Shown one piece after another: positions 1 to 7,507 of a stretch of 11,668 nt of DNA. Numbering within the stretch: position 1 is the first letter of the stretch; the number at the start of each line of letters is the position of its first letter. The stretch is from Ruminococcus sp. UBA7014 (GTDB taxonomy: Bacteria > Bacillota > Clostridia > Oscillospirales > Ruminococcaceae). The stretch covers positions 1 through 11,668 of the forward strand of contig DJXC01000051.1 of the NCBI GenBank assembly GCA_002449575.1. Direction: 5' to 3'. The notes beneath the pieces were generated by a model, which searched no databases, was not told where the DNA came from, and saw nothing but the letters and a program-made list of their open reading frames with translations. The translations under genes were made by a program, and so were the position numbers.

Positions 1-234
1 GGCAGAGCATTATTCACTTCTCCGGGAGTCATACTCGCTGATGAACCAACCGGAAATCTGGACAGTAAAAATAGTATGGAGATTGTACAGTTACTCCGGA
101 AATCAAACCGGGAACGCAGCCAGACAATGCTGATTATTACACATGATGAGAATGTTGCACTCCAGTGTGACAGAATTCTGACACTTTCTGACGGCAGAAT
201 TATCAGTGACGACCTGACCGGACAGGGGGCTTGA
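1..234 (+). CDS. ABC transporter ATP-binding protein, 3' end only
   Basis: This is the last 77 residues of an ABC ATPase; the 5' part lies outside the window. Frame 1 is open from base 1 to TGA at 232-234. It shows the Walker B strand and catalytic Glu (VILADEP, about residues 10-16), the D-loop (GNLDS) and the switch histidine (IITHDE), in the expected order and spacing. The DEPTGNLD form is typical of the MacB/LolD/BceA branch that energises FtsX-type permeases at the cytoplasmic face. The Walker A and LSGGQ motifs must lie upstream. The permease gene starts 3 nt after the stop, so the two almost certainly form one operon and one complex. The substrate cannot be read from this fragment. Exporter, antimicrobial-peptide sensing and cell-wall functions are all known for this branch. 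Confidence 0.93.
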   Translation, partial: GRALFTSPGVILADEPTGNLDSKNSMEIVQLLRKSNRERSQTMLIITHDENVALQCDRILTLSDGRIISDDLTGQGA

Positions 235-237
235 CTT

Positions 238-2391
238 ATGTTTGCAAAGTTGCTTGCAAAGAAATATATCTTTCAGCAGAAACGACATTCCATTCTGACA
301 ATATGCAGTATTATTACAGCACTGGCACTGATGACGGCACTGTTCACAGGTTTTTCAACAATGATACAGTGCCTGCGGGATATTGCCTATGATAATCAGC
401 CGTGGCATTATAAAATCACAAATCTGACAAAGGACAAGGCGGAATCTCTTTTGGAACTTCCGGAATTTGACTGCAACTTTGTGATTGAAAAAGATTATAC
501 ATGCAGTGTGGAATTATTGCTGAAAGCATATACAGAATATGATTACTTAAATGATATTGATGATTACTGGAAAAAACTGGATATTGACAAAGAAAAACAA
601 CTGGAAGTCAACGGCACACTTATCACTTATGATTTGATTACACTGGATGCCCGTGCAAATATGGTACAGATTTTTGCAGTATTCTATGTATTTGTAATTT
701 TTCTGGCACTTGCTCTCCGGCTCATCATTGATACGGCTTTTGAAGTTTCTTCTAAAGAAAGAGAAAGGCAGTTTGGTGTATTGCAGTCGATAGGTGCAAC
801 CCCTCAGCAGATTGTCGGAATTATCACATATGAAGGCTTATTTCTGTCTTGTATCGGCATTCCGCTGGGAATTTTAGCCGGAATCGGTCTGGGATATGCC
901 GCATTCAAAGCCGTGCTGACAAGCGGTGTGGCAGAAGCGTTCCTGCATGACGGACAGGAAGTTTTTCTGCATTATCATGTGAGTGCGCCGTTTCTGCTGA
1001 TAGGTGCTGTGACAGGGCTTGCATGGGTATTGTTTTCGGCATACGGAACGGGAATGAGAGTCATTAAAATGACTCCGATTCAGGCAATCAGCAACCGGAG
1101 CAATAAAATTAAAAAAGTAAAGAAACATTCTTTATTTGCGCTTTTCTTCGGCTGGAAAGGCAAGCTTGCCGCCCGGAATAACCGCCGTCAGCCGAAACGG
1201 TTTATTATTACAGTATTATCACTGGTGCTTTCCATGGTACTGTTCGCATCAGTTTCGATTATCATGGATAAGGCGAAACTCGCTGTGGACAGAATATTAG
1301 AGGATATATACGGCAAAAATTATTTTGACATCTGGTTAAACACAGATGCCGGAGCAGAAGAATATCTGAATACTGCCAAACAGATTGAAGATTCCGGTTA
1401 TTTTACAAATATCAATTACGGAATCTGTCAGCCCGGCTTTAATGATGATAAGATTACAGTTTTTGTAAATTACTCCAATGAAACGCAATATCTTCTGGCA
1501 TTCAAGAACAATCCGCCTGTATCGTATGAGGATTTGAAAAATTCCGGCGGTTATCTGTACGCCTCCAGTCAGGAACTGGAAGGAGATACTTTCACAGTAC
1601 AGCAGATGTACAGCCATGACGGCGGAAAACTGAGGAAGAAAGATGTTAATCTGGAATATCATGTCATTCAGAAAACAGGTGTTCCGCCGATGGAAGCACA
1701 GCAAAGATATTATTATAATAAATCAATGAATGAATATATCTGGCTTTATGCGCCGATTGAACTGTATCAGGAAAGTGCAAAGGAACTCTATGATTTATCA
1801 GAATATTTCGGTGATATTACCGTCATACTGACGGATACCAAAGAACATGACAAGGCTGTGGATTTTCTGAATTCGCTGGATGCAGTTCAAAAAGATAGTA
1901 TAATGGATGTTTATCTGGAGCATAAGAAAATGGATACCATGCTTTCAGCAATTGAAATCGGTCTGACCTGCCTGAATATCATGTTCGTGCTGATTGCAGT
2001 TATCAATATGATAAATATTATTTCAACTGGTATCATTAATAGAAAATCAGAACTTGCTTCTCTGCAATGTATCGGCATGACAAAAGGACAGCTTTATGGT
2101 GTCACTGTGATTGAATGCGCCCAGTATGCGCTGACTGCTGGTGTTTTTTCAACAGTGACAACGGAACTCCTGTTATTTATCACATCAAAATTTTTGAAAA
2201 TGTTTGAAGTGTTTGACGGTGACGGAAGTGTTCTGGTTTCCATGGATCATATTATCAATTATAAAGAACCGATTCCAAACCTTCTGTTTGCTATGGCATT
2301 TGCATTTGTCATTGCTTTTCTCTCCTCAGTGATTCCACTGAATATTCTGGAGAAAACACCCCTCACAGAACAAATTCGCTCGGTAGACTGA
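238..2391 (+). CDS. FtsX/MacB-family ABC transporter permease
   Basis: A 717-residue membrane protein and partner of the ATPase just upstream. Predicted segments are TM1 at about 20-42, an outside loop at about 43-143, TM2 144-166, TM3 197-224, TM4 250-273, TM5 322-343, a large extracytoplasmic domain at about 345-570, TM6 572-597, TM7 622-650 and TM8 680-703. Each half carries the FtsX signature: a charged stretch, then a short cytoplasmic helix, SKERERQFGVLQSIGAT at 172-188 and NRKSELASLQCIGMT at 601-615. That gives two FtsX domains and eight helices. This differs from the ten-helix BceB detoxification permeases, so I do not call it BceB. The start is the only ATG behind the preceding stop, with a purine-rich AGGGGG at 224-229, 8 nt before it. 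Such systems usually use ATP for mechanical work on a periplasmic or surface partner rather than for classical transport. The substrate is unknown. Confidence 0.9.
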   Translation: MFAKLLAKKYIFQQKRHSILTICSIITALALMTALFTGFSTMIQCLRDIAYDNQPWHYKITNLTKDKAESLLELPEFDCNFVIEKDYTCSVELLLKAYTEYDYLNDIDDYWKKLDIDKEKQLEVNGTLITYDLITLDARANMVQIFAVFYVFVIFLALALRLIIDTAFEVSSKERERQFGVLQSIGATPQQIVGIITYEGLFLSCIGIPLGILAGIGLGYAAFKAVLTSGVAEAFLHDGQEVFLHYHVSAPFLLIGAVTGLAWVLFSAYGTGMRVIKMTPIQAISNRSNKIKKVKKHSLFALFFGWKGKLAARNNRRQPKRFIITVLSLVLSMVLFASVSIIMDKAKLAVDRILEDIYGKNYFDIWLNTDAGAEEYLNTAKQIEDSGYFTNINYGICQPGFNDDKITVFVNYSNETQYLLAFKNNPPVSYEDLKNSGGYLYASSQELEGDTFTVQQMYSHDGGKLRKKDVNLEYHVIQKTGVPPMEAQQRYYYNKSMNEYIWLYAPIELYQESAKELYDLSEYFGDITVILTDTKEHDKAVDFLNSLDAVQKDSIMDVYLEHKKMDTMLSAIEIGLTCLNIMFVLIAVINMINIISTGIINRKSELASLQCIGMTKGQLYGVTVIECAQYALTAGVFSTVTTELLLFITSKFLKMFEVFDGDGSVLVSMDHIINYKEPIPNLLFAMAFAFVIAFLSSVIPLNILEKTPLTEQIRSVD

Positions 2392-2427
2392 AAAAAAGAC
2401 TGCTGTACAAGAATGCAGCAGTCTTTT
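2391..2427. terminator. Bidirectional intrinsic terminator between convergent genes
   Basis: A 12-bp perfect stem (2394-2405, AAAAGACTGCTG, pairs with 2416-2427) closes a 10-nt loop. On the minus strand the stem is followed by a run of seven T (complement of 2391-2397). On the plus strand the stem itself ends in TTTT. It lies directly behind the permease stop and 3 nt behind the stop of the convergent PglX-like gene, so it can end transcripts from both sides. Confidence 0.85.
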
Positions 2428-2430
2428 GCA

Positions 2431-3225
2431 TTATCTGATTGTTTGAAGAATATCGCCAAAAATCTGGTAATTATGCTTTATGCCGTCATCCAGATTGAAC
2501 GTTATGTCACAAAACGGCAGAAGTTTTTCTTCGTAAATCAGCAGTTCAGAAAGCAGTGTTTCCTGATACTGATAATATTTCTGTAATCTCCGGACATGGA
2601 GGATAATATTTTTTATAGTATCAGAATCCCATCTGTGCAGATAGACCAGAGCCATAAAAGCATGTTTCTTTCCGGAGCGGAACATCCAGTAAATCGGTTT
2701 TTTCTGATAAATCCGACAGTGGTCATAATAGAAATCATACAAAAGATATTGCCGGATTTTTTCTTCCGGTGAACCGCTTCCACCGAGCGTATCTGCAATA
2801 AACTGCAAATTTTCTTCAAAAGTTTCTGTGCCGTAAATGTTCTGGATAAAATTCATTATTTGCAGTGTCAGTTCGTGAGAAAAACATTCCGGACAGCCGA
2901 TTGGCAGAATATTGGATGCTTCCGGAATAATTGTCCGGTATCTTTCCGGATGCCATTCACCGCCGGCATAGCACAATCCTTTTTCATCCGGGCTGTAACG
3001 TCCGAACAGGCAGCCCACAGCATAGCTTATCAGGCTTCTGATTTCTCTTTGCAGGTCAGCTTGCCGCACGGTAATGTTTTCAGCCTTCGGGTTGACTTCA
3101 TTCTGTAAGCCGTACAGACGGATAAATATCCGGTTTAGTTCTTCTTCATTCGCTTTCAGCCGGATATACCGCTCGTTGCATTCCTGCTCCCACTGCTGAT
3201 AGATTTCAGATAATAATCTTGCCAT
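2431..3225 (-). CDS. Isolated C-terminal region of BREX PglX-type DNA methyltransferase
   Basis: 264 residues. The whole length reads like the C-terminal part of PglX, the roughly 1200-residue adenine methyltransferase of BREX phage defence. Matching blocks, in family order, are a basic/acidic helix with KANEEELNRIFI (24-35), YAVGCLFGRYS (68-78), GLCYAGGEW (83-91), ENLQFIADTLGG (138-149), the stretch DFYYDHCRIYQKKPIYWMF (164-182), GKKHAFMALVYLHRW (185-199), a shortened coiled region (205-235) and FNLDDGIKHNY (243-253). The SAM-binding and NPPY catalytic motifs are absent, so it cannot methylate DNA by itself. The reading frame is intact. The ATG lies 11 nt past the deacetylase stop, and I see no Shine-Dalgarno sequence before it (TTTTCACAACA), so translation would depend on coupling. 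It could be a decaying relic left by a rearrangement or a retained stand-alone domain. No other BREX gene is in the window. The family assignment is from memory of conserved motifs. Confidence 0.75.
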   Translation of the reverse strand: MARLLSEIYQQWEQECNERYIRLKANEEELNRIFIRLYGLQNEVNPKAENITVRQADLQREIRSLISYAVGCLFGRYSPDEKGLCYAGGEWHPERYRTIIPEASNILPIGCPECFSHELTLQIMNFIQNIYGTETFEENLQFIADTLGGSGSPEEKIRQYLLYDFYYDHCRIYQKKPIYWMFRSGKKHAFMALVYLHRWDSDTIKNIILHVRRLQKYYQYQETLLSELLIYEEKLLPFCDITFNLDDGIKHNYQIFGDILQTIR

Positions 3226-3236
3226 TGTTGTGAAAA

Positions 3237-4487
3237 TTATGACAGAAGAGCTTTTTTCATCAGAATCAAGTCATAGATATTCAGCATCTTGTCTCCGGTG
3301 AAATCAGCGGCTTTCCAGTTATTCAGATTTCCGCTGCCAAGCAGCCATTTCTGGAATGTAATGATATCTGTCAGATTAAAATTTCCGTCCTGATTGACAT
3401 CTCCGGCAATCTGTTCAGAAGTTTCCGGTTTTGTCAGAATTTTTGCATCAGACAGAATAATTTCTCCGCCATATGCAGAAATAGTAATGCCGTCAAAGTC
3501 AGTATAAGTCATGTCAAGGGCTTCCAGAGCCGGAAGAATATCCGAGGCAAGAAAAACAGCTTTTTCACCATTGGAATAAAACGGCTGCACTGCCTGCCAT
3601 ACAGGAGCTGCACCTGACCATTTTTGCAGTGCAATCACGGGCGGATTTGTTGTCCCGTGATAGCTGACTTCAATTGCATAATTTTCACCAAGTTGTTCCA
3701 GAACAGCAGTATCTAACGGCACTTTATCCGCAGCGGAAGAATCTACAGTCTGATAAAGCGCATAATCTGTACAAGGATATTTTGCCACCTGACTGTAAAG
3801 CAGATAATGTTTTGGAGTTTCGCCCTGACGCTCAAATAATTCTGTCAGTGTCACAAATTCATAGCCCTGTGCAGTAAGTTCCGGCATGACAATTTTGAGT
3901 GCTTCGACAGTCTGGGAATTGCCGGCGGCATCATGAAGCAGAACAATGACACCATCTTTTGCTCCGTTGAGAATATACTGCGCCCGTTCTTCAGCAGTGA
4001 CGTTTTCCATATAATCCTGACAGTCAATCCCACAGATAAACGGCAGTTCAATAGCATCATACATAGTCTGGCTGGTATCAATAAAAGGCGGACGGAAAAA
4101 TTTTGTGGCTTCTCCGGTGATTTCGACAACTTTCTCATCAACATAGGCAACTTCTGCCTGAATATCTTCCAGTGACATGGCTGCCATATTGGAGTGTGTT
4201 TTGGAATGATTGTCAATTTCCATGCCCATATCATAGGCACGTTTCACAGAAACGGCACTCTCGGCATTGATATTCGTCCCGATAAGGAAAAAAGAAGCTT
4301 TGGCATGATATTCTTCCAGAATATCCAGTACTTCATTTGTAGTAGTAGTATTAGGACCATCATCAAATGTCAGGGCGATTAATTTCGTTTCCTGTTCTGC
4401 ACCACTGGCAGACATTGCCGGCATACTGCTGACTGCCATCACAGCAGACAGAAATACAGACATTAACAACTTTCTGAAATTTTTCAT
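3237..4487 (-). CDS. Secreted polysaccharide deacetylase (NodB/CE4) with dockerin
   Basis: 416 residues. It likely removes acetyl groups from a polysaccharide (xylan, chitin-like or peptidoglycan) outside the cell. A signal peptide covers about 1-30, with a hydrophobic core at 7-24. The NodB domain (about 35-220) shows motif 1 TFDDGP (40-45; D42 general base, D43 metal), motif 2 HSKTH (H94 and H98 metal), motif 3 RPP (132-134), D158-Y159 where motif 4 often has DW, and motif 5 LLHD (183-186; H185). Residues about 225-355 look like an all-beta accessory domain ending in ITISAYGGEIILSDAKIL. The C-terminus is a dockerin (362-416) with two calcium loops, D363-N365-D367-D374 and D395-T397-D399-N403-D406. 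I chose ATG 4487 because AAGGAAG (4494-4500) sits 6 nt before it. A longer start at 4586 would overlap the -35 box of its own promoter. It is divergent from the dockerin-bearing GH30 gene. Confidence 0.9.
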   Translation of the reverse strand: MKNFRKLLMSVFLSAVMAVSSMPAMSASGAEQETKLIALTFDDGPNTTTTNEVLDILEEYHAKASFFLIGTNINAESAVSVKRAYDMGMEIDNHSKTHSNMAAMSLEDIQAEVAYVDEKVVEITGEATKFFRPPFIDTSQTMYDAIELPFICGIDCQDYMENVTAEERAQYILNGAKDGVIVLLHDAAGNSQTVEALKIVMPELTAQGYEFVTLTELFERQGETPKHYLLYSQVAKYPCTDYALYQTVDSSAADKVPLDTAVLEQLGENYAIEVSYHGTTNPPVIALQKWSGAAPVWQAVQPFYSNGEKAVFLASDILPALEALDMTYTDFDGITISAYGGEIILSDAKILTKPETSEQIAGDVNQDGNFNLTDIITFQKWLLGSGNLNNWKAADFTGDKMLNIYDLILMKKALLS

Positions 4488-4524
4488 AAACATCTTCCTT
4501 ACTGAATCTTGATTTAGCAGTATT

Positions 4525-4546
4525 TTCCGGCTGTTGTTGTCCGGAA
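4525..4546 (-). other. Short inverted repeat in the deacetylase 5' leader
   Basis: TTCCGG (4525-4530) and CCGGAA (4541-4546) can form a 6-bp stem with a 10-nt loop inside the predicted 5' untranslated region, which runs from about 4551 to 4488. It has no T-run, so it is not a terminator. It may be a weak RNA hairpin or chance, as CCGG-containing words are frequent in this window. Confidence 0.25.
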
Positions 4547-4557
4547 TGCTGTTTTTT

Positions 4558-4586
4558 ATTATAACATGAAAAAGAAAAAAATGCAA
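4558..4586 (-). promoter_or_regulatory. Sigma-A promoter of the deacetylase
   Basis: On the minus strand the -35 is TTGCAT (4586-4581), the spacer is 17 nt, and the -10 is TATAAT (4563-4558) with an extended -10 TGT just before it. Transcription should start near 4551, leaving a leader of about 64 nt before the ATG at 4487. It faces away from the GH30 promoter. Confidence 0.8.
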
Positions 4587-4716
4587 CCTGTTTTATCAAA
4601 AATTCTATACAGAAATATGCAACCCATATTTTGCAGAAACAGTGGAGAAAATGCAGAAATGCGAATTTTTGGAAGACCTGACAAGAAATCTGCTTTATTT
4701 TTGTATAATCAGAGTA

Positions 4717-4746
4717 TTGTAATCCCGGCTGTAATTATGCTATAAT
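4717..4746 (+). promoter_or_regulatory. Sigma-A promoter of the GH30 gene
   Basis: -35 TTGTAA (4717-4722), 18-nt spacer, -10 TATAAT (4741-4746) with extended -10 TGC (4738-4740). The expected start is near 4753, about 28 nt before the ATG. GGAGG (4766-4770) lies 10 nt before the ATG. A second TATAAT at 4704-4709 has only a poorly spaced -35 candidate (CTGACA, 20-nt spacer), so I do not call it separately. Confidence 0.75.
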
Positions 4747-4780
4747 ATAGAAAAGAATCAGAATCGGAGGCGATTTTCTT

Positions 4781-7372
4781 ATGAAATTTTTTAAAAGATG
4801 CTTTTGTCTGCTGCTTGCCGGCTGTATGGCGTTTCCGTTTGCAGAAGCATTTTCCCTTTCTGCTGATGCAGCAGAAACTGTCAGTATTTCTCCGCTGAGT
4901 ACTTACGAAATCAATGAGGGTGTGTTTGAAGGCTGGGGAACTTCTCTTTGCTGGTGGGCGAACCGTGTGGGGTATTCCGATTCGCTTGCACAGCAAACAG
5001 CAGATGTCTTCTATGGTGATGACGGTCTGCGGCTGAATATTGCAAGATTTAATATCGGCGGCGGTGATAATCCGACACATACACATATTACAAGAACCGA
5101 TTCCAACATGCCGGGCTATACCGTCTGGAACGGTCAGAAAGCTTCTTATGACTGGAATGCAGACTATAATCAGCGGAATGTGCTTCTGCGGTCTGTCAAG
5201 GCTTGCGGAGATGATATGATTGTCGAAATGTTCTCTAATTCACCACCGTATTACATGACAAAATCCGGCTGTTCCAGCGGTGGCTATAATCCGAATGAGA
5301 ATAATCTGAAAGATGACTGCTATGATGATTTTGCAGAATATCTTGCAGAAGTCTGTCTGCATTATGAAAAGGACTGGGGTGTCAATATTCAGAGTATTGA
5401 TGCCATGAATGAGCCATATACTAATTACTGGAGTGCAAACAGTCCCAAACAGGAAGGCTGTCACTTCGACCAGGGCAATTCACAGTCAACGGTAATTACA
5501 GAACTGAAAAAGTCTCTTGATAAGAGAGGACTCGGAAATATCATGATTTCCGGTACAGATGAAACTTCGATTGATACACAGATTTCTTCTTATCAGAAAT
5601 TATCGGCTGATGCCAAAAATGCAGTTTCCCGGATTGATACACATACTTATTCAGGAAGCAAGCGTTCGGAACTGAAAAATACAGCGGTTTCTGCCGGAAA
5701 AAATCTTTGGATGAGTGAAGTCGACGGCGGTGCAACTGCCGGAACAAATGCCGGTGAAATGGGTGCTGCTCTCTGGCTTGCCGGACGTATTACCACAGAT
5801 GTCAATGATTTGAATGCTTCTGCATGGATTATGTGGCAGGTTATTGATAATCATATCTCAAAAGCCGGATATAACGGCAATAAAGATAAAGGTATGGTCA
5901 ACACACAGGGAGGTTACTGGGGTGTTGCTGTAGCTGACCATGACAATAATAAAATCATTCTGACAAAAAAATATTATGCGTTCGGACAGTATACCAGATA
6001 TATCCGTCCGGGTATGATAATGCTGAATTCTTCCGGCACAACTGTGACAGCGTATGACAAGGAGAACAAACAGCTTGTGATTGTTGCCTATAATGATAAG
6101 AATAATACCAGAGACATGAGCTTTGATTTATCTGGTTTTTCCGGAGTAGGGGATTCTGCACAGGTCATCAGGACAAGTAATTCTGAAAACTGGAAAACAC
6201 TTTCAGATATTCCGGTTTCTGGTGATATGCTGCATGTCTCGCTTGCACCGCAGTCAGTTACGACATTTATCATTTCTGACTGTTCCGGCGGAACTGTTCC
6301 GGAAAATGAAATCGCCCTTACAGGTGACATGCTTTCCGGTACAAATTCATGGAAAAATATGGGGTCAACCGATTTCTACAAAGTGTTTGACGGCAAAACA
6401 GAAACTTATTTTGACGGTGTCGGAAACGGTTGGGTTCAGGTAGATTTAGGGCAGATTTATGATATTGATGCAATCGGATATTGTCCTCGTCAGGGTTATG
6501 AATACCGCATGACAGACAGTATGTTCCAGTTTTCTGAAGATGGTGCAAACTGGAGAACAGCTTATACTATCTCCGGGAAGCCCTCTTTTGCAATGCACTA
6601 TCTGACAAAATTCAGCGGCGGCAGGTCTGCAAGATATGTCCGCTATGCTGTTCCGGAAGGAAAACCGCAGAATGCAGATAACAAAGATGATGTTTACTGC
6701 TGCAATATCGCTGAAATCAAGCTTTACGGCGAGGTCAGCCCGCTTGTAAAATATGAAAAGCTTGTTCCGGAAGCAACTTCCGGGTCAAATGCATGGCATG
6801 ATATTTCTGATTATGATTATACAAAGGCATTTGACGGCAACACTGGCACATGGTTTGACGGTGTCGGTGAAGGCTGGGTCATGGCGGATTTTGGAAAAGT
6901 ATATGATTTGAAAACAATCTGTTTCTGTCCCCGGAAAGGCTATGAATACCGCATGACTGACGGTATATTTGAAATTTCTCAGAATGGTGAAACTTGGACA
7001 GCAGTTTATACCATATCCGGAAAGCCTGATTTTTCTATGCAGCAAGTTGTTCTGAAAGATGAAAATCTTGCCCGTTATGTCCGTTATCGTGTTCCGTCAG
7101 GAAAGCCATCCAATCCCTATAATGCAGATGATGTTTACTGCTGTAATGTGGCAGAACTTGCCTTTTACGGACTTCCTGCCGAACAGCCTCTGATTCCGGG
7201 TGATATTGACCATGACGGAAAGGCAGATACTGTAGATTTGATTCTGCTTCAAAATTTTCTGCTCAAAAAAGGACATCTTCCAGAAGACAATACTGCTGAT
7301 ATCAATGCAGACGGCATTATCAATATTTATGATTTCATTCTGCTGAAACGGCTTCTGCTGCGCTCTGAATAA
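4781..7372 (+). CDS. Secreted GH30 (subfamily 5-like) galactanase, two CBM32-type modules, dockerin
   Basis: 863 residues. The catalytic (beta/alpha)8 domain (about 45-400) plus beta side domain (about 400-500) resembles family GH30, closest in feel to endo-beta-1,6-galactanases: EGWGTSLCWWA (50-60), NIARFNIGGG (86-95), NSPPYYMTKSG (153-163). The likely acid/base is E211 in MNEP and the nucleophile E313 in MSEVDGG. Two tandem F5/8 type C domains follow (about 511-650 and 658-797), then a dockerin (806-860) with calcium loops D808-D810-D812-D819 and D840-N842-D844-N848-D851. It would cut beta-1,6-galactan side chains of type II arabinogalactan. Other GH30 specificities (xylan, beta-glucosyl) are less likely. 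The signal peptide (1-30) has a signal peptidase I site after A30, but LLAGC at 11-15 also resembles a lipobox. GGAGG lies 10 nt before the ATG. The deacetylase is divergent from it, and a terminator follows directly. Confidence 0.9.
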   Translation: MKFFKRCFCLLLAGCMAFPFAEAFSLSADAAETVSISPLSTYEINEGVFEGWGTSLCWWANRVGYSDSLAQQTADVFYGDDGLRLNIARFNIGGGDNPTHTHITRTDSNMPGYTVWNGQKASYDWNADYNQRNVLLRSVKACGDDMIVEMFSNSPPYYMTKSGCSSGGYNPNENNLKDDCYDDFAEYLAEVCLHYEKDWGVNIQSIDAMNEPYTNYWSANSPKQEGCHFDQGNSQSTVITELKKSLDKRGLGNIMISGTDETSIDTQISSYQKLSADAKNAVSRIDTHTYSGSKRSELKNTAVSAGKNLWMSEVDGGATAGTNAGEMGAALWLAGRITTDVNDLNASAWIMWQVIDNHISKAGYNGNKDKGMVNTQGGYWGVAVADHDNNKIILTKKYYAFGQYTRYIRPGMIMLNSSGTTVTAYDKENKQLVIVAYNDKNNTRDMSFDLSGFSGVGDSAQVIRTSNSENWKTLSDIPVSGDMLHVSLAPQSVTTFIISDCSGGTVPENEIALTGDMLSGTNSWKNMGSTDFYKVFDGKTETYFDGVGNGWVQVDLGQIYDIDAIGYCPRQGYEYRMTDSMFQFSEDGANWRTAYTISGKPSFAMHYLTKFSGGRSARYVRYAVPEGKPQNADNKDDVYCCNIAEIKLYGEVSPLVKYEKLVPEATSGSNAWHDISDYDYTKAFDGNTGTWFDGVGEGWVMADFGKVYDLKTICFCPRKGYEYRMTDGIFEISQNGETWTAVYTISGKPDFSMQQVVLKDENLARYVRYRVPSGKPSNPYNADDVYCCNVAELAFYGLPAEQPLIPGDIDHDGKADTVDLILLQNFLLKKGHLPEDNTADINADGIINIYDFILLKRLLLRSE
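6311..7171 (+). repeat. Tandem duplication encoding two F5/8C (CBM32-type) domains
   Basis: Two in-frame units of about 420 nt encode sister sugar-binding beta-sandwich domains (6311-6730 and 6752-7171). Both proteins keep TxFDGVGxGWV, YCPRxGYEYRMTD, YTISGKPxF, ARYVRY and DDVYCCNxAE. Near-exact DNA words survive, for example the 17-mer TATGAATACCGCATGAC at 6497 and 6941, and an 18-mer beginning AGATGATG at 6685 and 7126. They lie 444 and 441 nt apart. This shows internal gene duplication with later divergence. Confidence 0.85.
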
Positions 7373-7377
7373 AAAAG

Positions 7378-7413
7378 AAAATGCTGATACAGAAAACAGT
7401 ATCAGCATTTTTT
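7378..7413. terminator. Intrinsic terminator between GH30 and tRNA-Leu genes
   Basis: ATGCTGATAC (7381-7390) pairs with GTATCAGCAT (7399-7408), extended by AAA/TTT to 13 bp, with an 8-nt loop. The plus strand continues into TTTTT (7409-7413), so it ends the GH30 transcript. The A-rich plus-strand side gives a T-rich tail on the minus strand (complement of 7371-7380), so it can also stop the tRNA transcript, whose mature 3' end is 5 nt away. Confidence 0.85.
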
Positions 7414-7417
7414 ATAA

Positions 7418-7499
7418 TGCGGATAACAGGAGTTGAACCTGCATGGATTGCTCCGCCAGAACCTAAATCTGGTGCGTCTGCCAGTTCCGCCATATCCGC
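7418..7499 (-). tRNA. tRNA-Leu, anticodon UAG
   Basis: 82 nt. The acceptor stem GCGGATA pairs perfectly with TATCCGC, and the discriminator base is A (7418), as expected for leucine. The D-arm region holds GGCAGACG. The anticodon stem CCAGA/TCTGG closes loop TTTAGGT with anticodon TAG (plus-strand 7463-7465), which reads CUN codons. A long variable arm of class II type precedes a T-arm CAGG-TTCAACT-CCTG. CCA is not encoded (TTA follows), so CCA must be added after transcription. Confidence 0.96.
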
Positions 7500-7507
7500 A
7501 TGATATT

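Noticed and set aside
2431..3225. Frameshifted full-length PglX
   Set aside because: The sequence upstream on the same strand is a complete dockerin and deacetylase. No further PglX-like sequence appears in other frames, so this is a true fragment and not a sequencing frameshift.
3851..4240. A 129-codon minus-strand frame inside the deacetylase gene
   Set aside because: It is a frame shadow of the NodB domain without start signals.
4488..4586. Longer deacetylase start at 4586
   Set aside because: It would put the ATG inside the -35 box of the gene's own promoter and place 33 non-signal residues before a good signal peptide.
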